Numbered from the stretch's first letter, positions 43,062 to 51,820 are shown. The stretch is 64,000 nucleotides of DNA from Cryobacterium glaciale (GCF_004402535.1 NZ_SOEY01000007.1:62001-126000), one strand, 5' to 3'. Numbers and translations are program-made. Notes: a model not told the origin generated them from the letters alone.

Positions 43062-44622
43062 GGCCGGCTCCTTCTTGTGAGTTCTCGGGTTCTTCCCCTG
43101 CGGCGGCTGCCAGCAGGTCGACTTGTGATGCGGTGGGGGGAAGAGTGACTGTCGTCGTTCCCTTGCGGACGATCTGGATCCGGTCGGCCACGCGGAGTGC
43201 TTCGGGGAGGTCTGAGGTGACGACCAGTACCGCCGTGCCTTGGTCGGCCATCTGGGAGATAAGGAGATGGATCTCTTCTTTGGCGCCGATGTCCACGCCC
43301 TGGGTAGGTTCTTCGAGGATGAGCAGCCGCGGGTTGACCACCAGCTGGCGGGCGAGGACAACCTTCTGGGCGTTGCCGCCGGAGAGGGCGCCGATCGCCT
43401 GCAACTCGTTTGGGGTTCGCACGGCGAGCCGGGTGATCATGTCCTTCGCGATCACTGTCTCGCGTTTGCGGTCTACCCACAGTCCGAACTTGGTCAGGAG
43501 GGGGAGGTGGCCGATAGAGACGTTGAACGCGATGGTCTGGAAGGCGAACATTCCCTGGCGTTTCCGGTCGGCTGGAAGTAGGGCGATGCGCAGCTTTTGG
43601 GCGTGGCGGGGGTTGCGGGGGGTGACAGGGGAGCCGTCGAGCAGCATGGTCCCAGCGTCGGCCTTGAGGATGCCGAAGATAGTGGCGGCGATGTCGGAGG
43701 CACCCGATCCGACGAGGCCGTATAGCGCTACGATCTCCCCAGCAGCGACGGTGACGTTGACGTCGTGGAACCGGTTGCTGCGTGCCAGGCCGACCAGCTC
43801 GAATCGGGCCGGTCCTGGCTCCGCCTTATGCTCACGAGACTGGACCGCATGCATTCCCCCGACCATCGCCTCGGCGATGGCGCGGATGCTGACATCCTTC
43901 ATCTCGTGCGTCGCGATCGTTCGACCGTCGCGCATGATCGTGACTTCGTCGGCTATTCGCGCCAGTTCGTCCAGCCGGTGCGAGATGTAGACGACAGCGA
44001 CGTTGCGTTCCTGGAGCCGACGAATGACGGTGAACAGGTTCTCGATCTCGGCGTCGGTGAGTATTGCGCTGGGCTCATCGAGGATGAGGACGGTCACGTC
44101 TTGAGCGAGTGCCTTGGCTATGGACACCTGCTGCTGCTCGGCGATGGAGAGGTCGGAGACCGTCATCGGCGCGTAACGTTCCTCGAGGCCGATGAGTGCC
44201 AGGAGTTCGACGACGGCTTCGTGCTGTTTCGCCCAGTCAATGCGACCGTGGCGGCGCAGTTCGCGGCCCGCGAAGATGTTCTCGGCGACCGTAAGCTCTT
44301 GGAATAGCTGCGGCTCCTGGTAGACGGTAGCAATTCCCAGGGCGATGGAGCTCGAGGTTGTTCCGAGGGTGACCGGGCGGCCGTCGAATTCGATTAGTCC
44401 TGCGTCCGTGCTCTCCGCGCCGGCGAGAATCTTGATCAGCGTGGACTTGCCTGCACCGTTCTCTCCGACGAGGGCGTGCACGCGGCCGCCGTAGAGAACG
44501 ATGTCGGCGTTGCTGATGGCTCGGACTGCTCCGTAGCGTTTGGCGATGCCGGTGAGCTGCACGCGGGCCGGGTTTTGTGGGACTTCGTGGCCCCCGTCAG
44601 GGCCAAGTGCGTGGTTTTCCAC
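43048..44622 (-). CDS. sugar ABC transporter ATP-binding protein (RbsA/MglA-like)
   Basis: A 524-residue protein with two tandem ATPase domains, typical for carbohydrate-uptake-2 systems. The first has Walker A HALVGENGAGKSTLIKIL near residue 52 and signature SIAEQQQVSIAKAL, with Walker B VLILDEPSAIL. The second has the usual degenerate P-loop (ALYGLVGSGASDIAATIF) and an intact signature LSGGNAQKVVLARQLV with LLILEEPTQGVDIGAK. Substrate is unknown. It lies between the binding-protein gene, from which a strong hairpin separates it, and the permeases. Confidence 0.95.
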   Translation of the reverse strand: MENHALGPDGGHEVPQNPARVQLTGIAKRYGAVRAISNADIVLYGGRVHALVGENGAGKSTLIKILAGAESTDAGLIEFDGRPVTLGTTSSSIALGIATVYQEPQLFQELTVAENIFAGRELRRHGRIDWAKQHEAVVELLALIGLEERYAPMTVSDLSIAEQQQVSIAKALAQDVTVLILDEPSAILTDAEIENLFTVIRRLQERNVAVVYISHRLDELARIADEVTIMRDGRTIATHEMKDVSIRAIAEAMVGGMHAVQSREHKAEPGPARFELVGLARSNRFHDVNVTVAAGEIVALYGLVGSGASDIAATIFGILKADAGTMLLDGSPVTPRNPRHAQKLRIALLPADRKRQGMFAFQTIAFNVSIGHLPLLTKFGLWVDRKRETVIAKDMITRLAVRTPNELQAIGALSGGNAQKVVLARQLVVNPRLLILEEPTQGVDIGAKEEIHLLISQMADQGTAVLVVTSDLPEALRVADRIQIVRKGTTTVTLPPTASQVDLLAAAAGEEPENSQEGAGHENR

Positions 44623-44647
44623 GATGAATCACGCCTTTCTTGGCGGT

Positions 44648-44684
44648 CTGAGGGTTGCGCGACATTGTGCCGCGCAACCCTCAG
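44648..44684 (-). terminator. intergenic hairpin between binding-protein and ATPase genes
   Basis: CTGAGGGTTGCGCG and CGCGCAACCCTCAG pair perfectly over 14 bp around nine bases. It stands 12 bases after the binding-protein stop and 26 before the ATPase start. Such hairpins stabilise the upstream message and reduce read-through, giving more binding protein than transporter. No T-run follows, so it is probably partial. Confidence 0.7.
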
Positions 44685-44696
44685 GCCAGTGGTGGG

Positions 44697-45722
44697 CTAG
44701 TAGTTGTAGTTGTCGACGTTGTCCTTGTCGAAAATGAATGCCGGGCCGAGGACCAGCATCTTCTTCGCGGAATCGTACGCGATCGCGGAGAGGTCGCTGC
44801 TGACGTTGTTGGTGGTATCGAAGCTCTTGCCTTGGGCGAGTTGCGCTCCGGCCCATGCCGTGAGGTAGCCGAGGTTCTGGACGTCCCAGAGGATTGAGCC
44901 CGAAGACGACCCGTCGTGCAGGTACGGCGCCATCGACAAGGGGGTGCCGAGGCCGACGGTGAAGACCTTATCGATCTTGCCGGCATCCCGGACCGCCTGG
45001 GCGACGCCAACGGCGGAGGTGGAGCACTGTCCGATTATGCCGGTCAGGTTCGGGTGGGCGTTCATAAGGTCGGTAGCCATCTGGGCACCCTTGGCTTGGT
45101 CCTCACCGGAGTAGACGACATCGACCAGCTTGAGGTCGGGGTACTCCTCCGGCGCGTACGCCTTCTCCGCCGCGATCCAGGAGTTCAGGTTCTCAGCGGT
45201 TTCCCCGCAGGAGACGATTGCGTACTCGCCCTTGCCGCCCATGGCGCCGGCGAGGCTGTCGATAATAACAGAGCCGATTCCGTCCGCGGTGGCCTGGTTG
45301 ACGAACACTTCACGGACCGAGTCGGGTGCATCGGTATCAGCGGTCAGTACCTTGATGCCCGCGTCTGCAGCCTGCTTGAGGAGGGGGGCCATCGAATTCG
45401 GGTCATTGGGGGCGACGACGATGGCATCGACCTTCTGCTGGATGAAGGAACGGACGATGTCCGACTGTGCGGCGGCATCGGCGGTAGTGGGGCCCTGCAT
45501 GATCCACTTGATTCCGAGGTCCTTCGCCGCCTGCTTGGCACCGGTATCCATGGCCTCGAAGTACGGTGCACCCTGCAGCTTCGGCACGAAGGCGACGGTG
45601 ATTTCCTTGTCGGCGGAGCCGCCGGTGGTTGTGGCCGTATCGTTCTTCGCGGTGCAGCCGGTAAGTGTGATGGCCGCGATGGCGACCGTGGCGAAAACTG
45701 TGGCGAAACTACGGTGTTTCAT
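44697..45722 (-). CDS. sugar ABC transporter substrate-binding lipoprotein
   Basis: A 341-residue periplasmic-binding-type protein anchored as a lipoprotein: signal peptide with lipobox LTGC (Cys near residue 23), then a mature fold of the ribose/autoinducer-2 class (ITVAFVPKLQGAPYFEAMDTG, VDAIVVAPNDPNSMAPLLKQA, GIIGQCSTSAVGVAQAV). The sequence is nearer to RhaS/LsrB-type binders than to RbsB; the ligand cannot be read. First of the transporter genes after the SIS-domain gene, with about 115 bases between them. Confidence 0.93.
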   Translation of the reverse strand: MKHRSFATVFATVAIAAITLTGCTAKNDTATTTGGSADKEITVAFVPKLQGAPYFEAMDTGAKQAAKDLGIKWIMQGPTTADAAAQSDIVRSFIQQKVDAIVVAPNDPNSMAPLLKQAADAGIKVLTADTDAPDSVREVFVNQATADGIGSVIIDSLAGAMGGKGEYAIVSCGETAENLNSWIAAEKAYAPEEYPDLKLVDVVYSGEDQAKGAQMATDLMNAHPNLTGIIGQCSTSAVGVAQAVRDAGKIDKVFTVGLGTPLSMAPYLHDGSSSGSILWDVQNLGYLTAWAGAQLAQGKSFDTTNNVSSDLSAIAYDSAKKMLVLGPAFIFDKDNVDNYNY

Positions 45723-45838
45723 GTAAGACTCCTCTGTCTGTGGTGCTGTTTGATGGGCTGTGCTGGAAAGCGTATTTCGGTTTCTCCCGGGTTGGAGCCG
45801 GGCCTCCTTGACCTGTCGCAGCGGCGACGCGGTTTGGC

Positions 45839-46420
45839 CTATTCGAGGTTGGTGTGGCGTGAACGCATCAGGTCGGATGACTCGGCGCGGAGCTTACGGA
45901 CTCGGTTCGTGATGAGGTCGACGAAGACGAACTCGGCGATCTCAAATCCACTGCCCATCGGAAGTACTGTCTCGGGTCCTGTGTCGTTTGCCATGGTCTG
46001 TGCGTTGATCAGGACGACGGTGTCCGCGAGCTCGGCCGGCGTGGTGTCCGGTTCTGCCGTGAGGTAGAGGATGCGGGCGCCGGCGTTCTTCGCGACTCCG
46101 GCGAGGGCCATGACCATGGAGATGTTTCCGGGGCCGCAAGACAGGATAAGGAGGTCACCTTTGCCTACGGCGGGCGTGGTCATCTCGCCGACGTAGTGGG
46201 CGTCGATTCCCGCGTGGAAGAGACGCATGATCAGGCCGCGCATGACCAAGCCTTCTCTGCCCCCGGCAAAGGCCGCCACGACATTGGCGTGGACGATCTC
46301 TTCGGCAATGAGGTCGAGCGTCGTGGCTGGCACGCTCCGGACGGCTTGGGACAGTTCGTCCAAGGCGATCGAGACGTCGTCCTTATCCGTGAGCAGATCC
46401 GAATCAGGCGGGTGTGCCAT
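45839..46420 (-). CDS. SIS-domain sugar isomerase (6-phospho-3-hexuloisomerase-like)
   Basis: A 193-residue SIS-domain protein close in length and pattern to 6-phospho-3-hexuloisomerases: VVAAFAGGREGLVMRGLIMRLFHAG, then GDLLILSCGPGNISMVMALAGVAKNAGARILYLT and the C-terminal segment ETVLPMGSGFEIAEFVFVDLI. These enzymes interconvert 3-hexulose and fructose phosphates. No hexulose-phosphate synthase is nearby, so it may isomerise the sugar phosphate produced by the operon's kinase. GGAGG precedes the ATG. It is divergent from the LacI gene and shares its operator region. Confidence 0.88.
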   Translation of the reverse strand: MAHPPDSDLLTDKDDVSIALDELSQAVRSVPATTLDLIAEEIVHANVVAAFAGGREGLVMRGLIMRLFHAGIDAHYVGEMTTPAVGKGDLLILSCGPGNISMVMALAGVAKNAGARILYLTAEPDTTPAELADTVVLINAQTMANDTGPETVLPMGSGFEIAEFVFVDLITNRVRKLRAESSDLMRSRHTNLE

Positions 46421-46458
46421 TGGTAACCTCCATGCGTCATTGCACTATTTTGTCCGCA

Positions 46459-46474
46459 TCTGACACGTGTCAGA
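46459..46474. promoter_or_regulatory. LacI-family operator 1
   Basis: TCTGACACGTGTCAGA is a 16-bp perfect palindrome with the central CG usual for LacI-family sites. It overlaps the -35 region of the leftward promoter of the isomerase gene (-10 candidate CAAAAT on the minus strand) and lies just before GATAAT (46,485-46,490), the -10 candidate of the rightward regulator gene. Confidence 0.75.
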
Positions 46475-46502
46475 CGCTCTGTTGGATAATGTAGAACACG
46501 CA

Positions 46503-46519
46503 ACTGACTCGTGTCAAGT
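46503..46519. promoter_or_regulatory. LacI-family operator 2
   Basis: ACTGACTCGTGTCAAGT contains TGACTC-GTGTCA, an imperfect copy of operator 1 with the same TGAC-CG-GTCA core. The centres are 44 bp apart, about four helical turns, which would allow looping by a tetrameric or paired regulator. It lies about 55 bases before the regulator start. Confidence 0.65.
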
Positions 46520-46572
46520 GGAGTAGGGTATTGATATTTACTGTGGCGCCAAATCATGGGGAGGCCGGCACG

Positions 46573-47706
46573 ATGATCAGCATGGATGATGTCGCCGTCG
46601 AGGCCGGAGTCTCGCACGGGACCGTCTCGCACGCGCTGAACCACCCCGACCGGGTTTCCAAGAACAGTCTCCGGAAAGTGCAGGAAGCTGTCGACCGTCT
46701 CGGGTTCGTTCGCAATGAATCTGCCCGGCACTTGCGTTCTGGAACGTCGAGCACCTTAGGGCTCGTACTATTTGACACTTGGGACCCGTTCTTCACCGAG
46801 ATGACCAAGGGCTTTGAAGATGTCGCCATCGCCAACGGGCGCAACGTCGTCGTCGCCAACAGCGCTTTGAGCGTGAACCGGGAAGCCGCGAACCTAACTT
46901 CATTCGAGCAGCGCCGCCTCGAGGGAATCCTGATAATCCCTCAGTCATCAGAGACCCTTCCCAAGCTGGAGCAGATCCGCCGGAGGGGTACATCGTGTGT
47001 CCTCCTCGACCATCCGTCGGGTGGATTCAACCTGCCCTCAGTCTCGGTCGACAACGTCGAGGGCGGAGCTGTCGCGGGACGACATCTCATCGAGCTTGGA
47101 TGCCGTCGCATCCTCTTCGTGGGTAACGCGACTCTGTTTACTCACAGCAAAGACCGGCTCGAGGGCCTATTGAGTATCACGGATCCTGCAGGCATCGACG
47201 TTCAAATATTCACCGTCGCCCACCTGGATTTCGATCGAGGACACGACGCAGGAGCGTATATCGCTTCCCTGGCGCCGGAAAATCGCCCGGATGCCGTGTT
47301 TTGCTCCAACGACATGCTTGCGCTCGGTCTCATGCAGATCTTTGCCCGGGCTGGCATCGCAATGCCCGCAGACGTCGCCGTCATCGGTTATGACGACATT
47401 GGACTGGCCGGGCAAGTCGCAACGCCTCTTTCAACGGTCCGTCAGCCCGCCTACGACATCGGGAAGAGTGCCGGAGAAGTACTTCTCCGCGACATTGAAT
47501 CTGGTCGAAGCGCCGAGACTGAACACATCGTCTACACGCCTTGGTTGGTCGCAAGGGAGAGCACGACAGGGGCGAAAAGGGCTATCGACGGTGTAGGGCA
47601 GACTGCGGACGTCCGCGCTGCGGCCTTGACGGGATCGTCGGCCGAACTCTCACCCAAGCAACTCGCACCAAGTCCACCACGTCCGGCGCCACTCGGCGCC
47701 AAATAG
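46573..47706 (+). CDS. LacI-family transcriptional regulator
   Basis: A 377-residue regulator. The N-terminal helix-turn-helix (SMDDVAVEAGVSHGTVSHALNHPDRVS) and hinge helix (SARHLRSGTSSTLGLV) precede a periplasmic-binding-like sensor domain (LEGILIIPQSS, SVSVDNVEGGAVAGRHLIELG, PDAVFCSNDMLALGLM, VAVIGYDDIGLAGQVATPLSTV). The C-terminal 45 residues are low-complexity. GGGGAGG at 46,557-46,563 supports the ATG at 46,573; the earlier in-frame start lacks a site. It is divergent from the sugar-transport operon and probably represses it through the two palindromes between them. Confidence 0.93.
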   Translation: MISMDDVAVEAGVSHGTVSHALNHPDRVSKNSLRKVQEAVDRLGFVRNESARHLRSGTSSTLGLVLFDTWDPFFTEMTKGFEDVAIANGRNVVVANSALSVNREAANLTSFEQRRLEGILIIPQSSETLPKLEQIRRRGTSCVLLDHPSGGFNLPSVSVDNVEGGAVAGRHLIELGCRRILFVGNATLFTHSKDRLEGLLSITDPAGIDVQIFTVAHLDFDRGHDAGAYIASLAPENRPDAVFCSNDMLALGLMQIFARAGIAMPADVAVIGYDDIGLAGQVATPLSTVRQPAYDIGKSAGEVLLRDIESGRSAETEHIVYTPWLVARESTTGAKRAIDGVGQTADVRAAALTGSSAELSPKQLAPSPPRPAPLGAK

Positions 47707-48025
47707 ACCGGCCCGCGGCTTGGCTAAGGCACCAGAACTTAATTACAACTTGGTTAATTGGAGAAGGAAGGACCTCGGCGGCTAGTTTCGTCTCCGTCGG
47801 TCTCGTTGGCTTCTGCTGGTTGGTTGTTCCAGACGGTCGTCCTCAAACATCGGCGGAGAACGGTCAGGACCGAACACCGCAGAAGTGTAGAGATGTCCTG
47901 ATACAGATTTGTCACCCATGTCCCGATACGTCACACTGTCCCTGCTCCTGAGGGCTTGCCCGCATTTTGCCCACACGTGAAAACCTTGACGTCCTCAAAT
48001 GGCCTTTGCCAGGTCGAGGCGCCCA
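47707..48025. other. gap with IS-end-like repeats and a recombination scar
   Basis: No gene seen. ATGTCCTGATAC (47,893-47,904) and ATGTCCCGATAC (47,918-47,929) repeat with a 25-base period, which resembles the transposase-binding ends of some insertion sequences; no transposase is present. TTTTGCCCACACGTGAAA at about 47,953 matches the scar near 26,066 and marks the possible right limit of the accessory region. Confidence 0.5.
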
Positions 48026-48418
48026 CTATTGCTCGCGAAGGAGCGTCAGGAATTCGTCGGCCATGGCAACTTGTTCCTGCAACTTCCCCCGGCGCTGGTC
48101 CGCCTCGGTAATGAAGGCGTCCAGTTCGTCGCGAACGCCCGGGTCGGCCGTACCCGTACTGGTCGTGCGGCTGAGGGTGTCGATAACACGCAGGAGGGCG
48201 GTCATCTCCTCGAGGGGGAAACCCAGGGGTTTCATGCGCCGAATGAGCATGAGTCGGTTGAAGTCGCCCTGCGTGTACAGGCGGAAGCCGCCATCGGTGC
48301 GTCCCGTCGGCTTCAGGAGGCCGACCTCGTCGTAGTGCCGGATCGTACGCAGCGAGAGGCCGGTCTTCTCGGCGAGCTCACCGATGTGCATCGTGACGGC
48401 GGGTGTTTCGGACTCCAT
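48026..48418 (-). CDS. MerR-family transcriptional regulator
   Basis: A 130-residue MerR regulator. The winged helix-turn-helix (MHIGELAEKTGLSLRTIRHYDEVGLL, GGFRLYTQGDFNRLMLIRRMKPLGFPLEEM) is followed by a dimerisation helix (about residues 85-130). No conserved metal-binding Cys pair is present, so it does not look like a metal sensor. It is divergent from the SulP transporter gene, with a perfect dyad between them that it probably binds. Confidence 0.9.
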   Translation of the reverse strand: MESETPAVTMHIGELAEKTGLSLRTIRHYDEVGLLKPTGRTDGGFRLYTQGDFNRLMLIRRMKPLGFPLEEMTALLRVIDTLSRTTSTGTADPGVRDELDAFITEADQRRGKLQEQVAMADEFLTLLREQ

Positions 48419-48429
48419 GCCACTCCCTC

Positions 48430-48460
48430 TTTCAACTTAACCCTAACGTTAGGGTAGTGT
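48430..48460 (+). promoter_or_regulatory. MerR-type promoter with perfect dyad before sulP
   Basis: ACCCTAACGTTAGGGT (48,440-48,455) is a 16-bp perfect palindrome. TTTCAA (48,430-48,435) and TAGTGT (48,455-48,460) flank it with 19 bases between, the lengthened spacer typical of MerR-activated promoters. It faces the SulP gene and also lies 22 bases before the merR start, so it may control both. Confidence 0.7.
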
Positions 48461-48600
48461 TGCAGTTCTGGCCGACAGTTTCCTGCACGCCCACACCCCG
48501 CCCCATTGTCGAACACGACATTGTTGGGCCCGCGCACTGAAGCGCCCACCTACATTGCCCATCGGCTCTCTTACGGGAGGGCCCGTCACGGGAGTCTCCT

Positions 48601-50130
48601 ATGGCTATTGCCGAAAAATCCCCCCTGCCTAAAGTTAATCGATACCAAGCCGAACCGTCGGTGCTGACCGCCCTAAAAACACCGCGCATCCTGACCCGCG
48701 AAGTGCTCGCCGGGCTGGTCGTGGCGATGGCCCTGATCCCTGAGGCGATCGCCTTCTCGATCATCGCCGGCGTCGACCCGCGCGTGGGTCTGTTCTCCTC
48801 GTTCGTGATGGCCGTGACCATCGCGTTCGTCGGCGGACGCCCCGCCATGATCACCGCCGCGACCGGCGCCGTCGCGCTCGTCATTGCGCCGGTCGCCCGC
48901 GACTATGGCATGGAGTACTTCATCGCCACTGTCATCCTCGCCGGGATCTTCCAAATCGTGCTCAGCCTGGTCGGTGTCGCCAAGATCATGCGGTTCATTC
49001 CCCGCAGCGTCATGGTCGGCTTCGTCAACGCCCTCGCCATCCTTATTTTCACCGCGCAGCTGCCTCAGCTGCTCGGCGTGCCGTTCATGGTCTACCCGCT
49101 CGTCGCCGCCGGACTGATCATCATGGTGGTCATGCCGCGCATTACCAAGGTCATCCCGGCTCCCCTCGTCGCCATCGTCGTACTCACCGTGGCGACCGTG
49201 GTCATCGCCATCACCGTGCCCACCATCGGAGACCAGGGCGAACTTCCCGACAGCCTGCCCGCACTCTTCTTTCCCAACGTTCCGCTCGACTGGGACACCT
49301 TCACGATCATCGCCCCCTACGCCCTTGGCATGGCCCTCGTCGGAATTCTCGAGTCGCTCATGACCGCGAAGTTCGTTGACGAGATCACCGACACCCACTC
49401 CAACAAGACGCGGGAAACCTGGGGCCAGGGCGTCGCCAACGTCATGTCCGGCATCTTCGGCGGCATGGGTGGCTGCGCCATGATCGGCCAGACCATGATC
49501 AACGTCAAAGCCTCCGGCGCCCGCACGCGCATCTCCACCTTCCTTGCCGGCATCTTCCTGCTGGTGTTGGTGCTCGGCCTCGGCGACCTGCTCGCTGTCG
49601 TGCCCATGGCCGCCCTGGTCGCGGTGATGATCATCGTGTCGTATCTCACATTCGACTGGCACAGCATCCGTTTGTCCACCCTTAAGCGGATGCCGAAGAG
49701 CGAGACCACGGTCATGGTCGCCACGGTCATCGTCATCGTTCTCACCCACAACCTCGCCATCGGCGTCGTCGTCGGAGTCGTCGTGGCGATGGTCGCCTTC
49801 GCTCGTCGCGTGGCTCACCTCGCTAAGGTTGAGCGCAGCATCACCGACGTTGCTGGTGAAGCGCCGACGGCGTACTACACGGTCACCGGCGCATTGTTCT
49901 TTGCTTCCAGCAACGACATGATGACGCAGTTTGAGTACGCCGACGATCCGGAACGAATCGTCATCGAGATGTCCGGATCGCACATCTGGGACGCGTCGAC
50001 CGTGGCCACCCTCGACGCGATCACGTACAAGTACGAACGCCACGGCAAGCACGTCGTCATCGAAGGCCTCAACGAAGCCAGCAGCATCCTGCACACGCGC
50101 CTCGCCGGCAACCTCGGCAGCGGCCACTGA
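48601..50130 (+). CDS. SulP-family inorganic anion transporter with STAS domain
   Basis: A 509-residue transporter. The membrane domain has 12-14 helices and starts with [39 protein letters not shown], the SulP signature region. The C-terminal STAS domain (about residues 420-505) has [25 protein letters not shown] and [13 protein letters not shown]. Family members carry sulfate, bicarbonate or other anions, often with Na+ or H+. The substrate here is unknown. It is divergent from a MerR regulator. Confidence 0.93.
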   Translation: MAIAEKSPLPKVNRYQAEPSVLTALKTPRILTREVLAGLVVAMALIPEAIAFSIIAGVDPRVGLFSSFVMAVTIAFVGGRPAMITAATGAVALVIAPVARDYGMEYFIATVILAGIFQIVLSLVGVAKIMRFIPRSVMVGFVNALAILIFTAQLPQLLGVPFMVYPLVAAGLIIMVVMPRITKVIPAPLVAIVVLTVATVVIAITVPTIGDQGELPDSLPALFFPNVPLDWDTFTIIAPYALGMALVGILESLMTAKFVDEITDTHSNKTRETWGQGVANVMSGIFGGMGGCAMIGQTMINVKASGARTRISTFLAGIFLLVLVLGLGDLLAVVPMAALVAVMIIVSYLTFDWHSIRLSTLKRMPKSETTVMVATVIVIVLTHNLAIGVVVGVVVAMVAFARRVAHLAKVERSITDVAGEAPTAYYTVTGALFFASSNDMMTQFEYADDPERIVIEMSGSHIWDASTVATLDAITYKYERHGKHVVIEGLNEASSILHTRLAGNLGSGH

Positions 50131-50302
50131 TTCGAAGCAGGATGGCAGATGTCGGGCCTTCTGCCTGTCCTACATCGTGGCGGCGGAAGATGCGCGGGTC
50201 GCCTCATGCAAACAACGACACGAATGAGGTATAGATAGTTTCCAACTGCTATTCTGAGGGTTATCAACCGTCATAATGTCAGATAGTAAAGGGATATCAC
50301 TC

Positions 50303-51469
50303 ATGATCTTCGCGACGCCAACGCTCGACGCTCGAGAGCTTGAAGTGCTGGCAGAAATTGAAGCGCTCAAGATCAAACTCCAATTCCAACTGAACGAGCC
50401 GAAGAGATGGACTGGCTCCCTCCGGCGCCTGTCTTTTGCACGCAATATCCGAGGCTCCAACAGCATCGAAGGATTCGATGCAACCCTGGACGACGCGGCA
50501 GCCGTCGCGCTGGGTGAAGAACCTCTAGACGCCACCACGGAAACTCGGTTGGCATTGGACGGGTATCGCAATGCAATGACATACGTCCTCCAGATTGCCC
50601 AAGAGCCGCACGTTGAGGCCAGCGAGGCCCTGATAAAGAGCCTGCACTTCATGATGACGCACTACGATCTCAGCAACTCACCTGGCCGATGGCGACCGGG
50701 CGCAATATTCGTTCGTGATGAGGAATCGGGCGAGATCGTGCATGAAGGAGCGGACGTAGACGATGTTCCCGCGCTCATGGCGGAACTCGTCAACGACCTC
50801 AACAGCAACACGGCTGATCCGCCAGTCATTCGGGCAGCCATGGCCCACCTCAATTTGGTGATGATTCATCCGTTTCGCGATGGAAACGGACGAATGTCGC
50901 GCTGCCTGCAGAGCCTGATTTTGGCAGCCGAAGGGGTATTGTCGCCAGTTTTCATGAGTGTGGAAGAGTATCTCGGGAAAAACACTCAGGCCTACTACCA
51001 GATACTGGCCGAGGTCGGAGGAGGACACTGGAGCCCGTCACGCGACGCTCGCCCGTGGATCCGCTTCATGCTGACGGCCCATCTGCGGCAGGCTGAGACG
51101 CTACAACGACGAGTGAAAGAGAGCGAGCGGCTCTGGGTAGAGCTTGAACGCATTCGAGTTAGGCAGGGGCTACCCGAGCGAGTCATTTCTGCGCTGTTTG
51201 ACGCGGCCTACGGGTACCGCGTTCGCAATGCGACGTATCGGGCCGTACTCGCGCAGGACGAGGAAGTCTCAGAGCAGACTGCCGGTCGCGATCTCAAGCA
51301 ATTAGTTGACGCCGGCCTGCTCAACTCCATGGGCGAACGTCGAGGGCGACACTACGTGGCGGGCGAAGAGTTGCAGGCGCTGAGAAGAGCCATCTTCGGA
51401 GCCAGGACTCCACGGAGCGTCGCTGATCCGTTTGCGATCCGGGTGCCCGAACAGCCTTCCCTCTTCTGA
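50303..51469 (+). CDS. Fic-domain AMPylase, class II
   Basis: A 388-residue Fic protein. The catalytic motif HPFRDGNGRMSR near residue 195 is complete, so it should transfer AMP or a related group from a nucleotide to protein hydroxyls. An N-terminal inhibitory helix motif of the (S/T)xxxE(G/N) type, SNSIEG, lies near residue 52, placing it in the self-inhibited class II. A winged-helix C-terminal region (AGRDLKQLVDAGLLNSMGERRGRHY) may bind DNA. AAAGGGA at 50,288-50,294 fits the ATG at 50,303; an ATG at 50,276 would add nine residues. It stands alone, without an antitoxin gene beside it. Confidence 0.9.
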   Translation: MIFATPTLDARELEVLAEIEALKIKLQFQLNEPKRWTGSLRRLSFARNIRGSNSIEGFDATLDDAAAVALGEEPLDATTETRLALDGYRNAMTYVLQIAQEPHVEASEALIKSLHFMMTHYDLSNSPGRWRPGAIFVRDEESGEIVHEGADVDDVPALMAELVNDLNSNTADPPVIRAAMAHLNLVMIHPFRDGNGRMSRCLQSLILAAEGVLSPVFMSVEEYLGKNTQAYYQILAEVGGGHWSPSRDARPWIRFMLTAHLRQAETLQRRVKESERLWVELERIRVRQGLPERVISALFDAAYGYRVRNATYRAVLAQDEEVSEQTAGRDLKQLVDAGLLNSMGERRGRHYVAGEELQALRRAIFGARTPRSVADPFAIRVPEQPSLF

Positions 51470-51499
51470 TCCGCCCGAGCGCGTTGGTCTCACCGTCTG

Positions 51500-51820
51500 C
51501 GGCGGGAAGCACGATCCAGCCCCCGTCGGGCATACGTTAGGAGTTCTGCGCGAACGTGGCTGCCGTTGGCCAGGGCGGTGGGCATGAGTTCGACGTCGGT
51601 GATCGAGAGCCCGGCGTCTTCCAGGGCCATCCCCACGTAGAAGGCACCGGTTCCGCCAGCGCTGCTTGATCGCCTCCAGCTCGAGCTGGATACCCTCGTC
51701 TTCGAAGTAGCCCTTGGCCTCGGCAACGTAGAGCGGCGAGAAGATCGCGAGCTGAACGTGACCCACGTTCACCGTTTGCAAGTCTCCCGACGCGGCGGGG
51801 GCATCCGCTGCGGCGCGCCC
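51500..51820 (-). pseudogene. fragment of a sulfonate/nitrate-type ABC binding protein
   Basis: Minus-strand pieces in different frames read TVNVGHVQLAIFSPLYVAEAKGYFEDEGIQLELEAIK and, after a frameshift, GAFYVGMALEDAGLSITDVELMPTALANG. Both are typical of NMT1/SsuA-like substrate-binding proteins. Frameshifts and loss of both ends show decay. The piece is joined directly to a permease fragment. Confidence 0.75.

Noticed and set aside
40939-46420. Assigning the transporter as ribose- or autoinducer-2-specific
   Set aside because: The binding protein has the general fold of that class but no ligand-defining residues could be verified, so no gene symbols were given.
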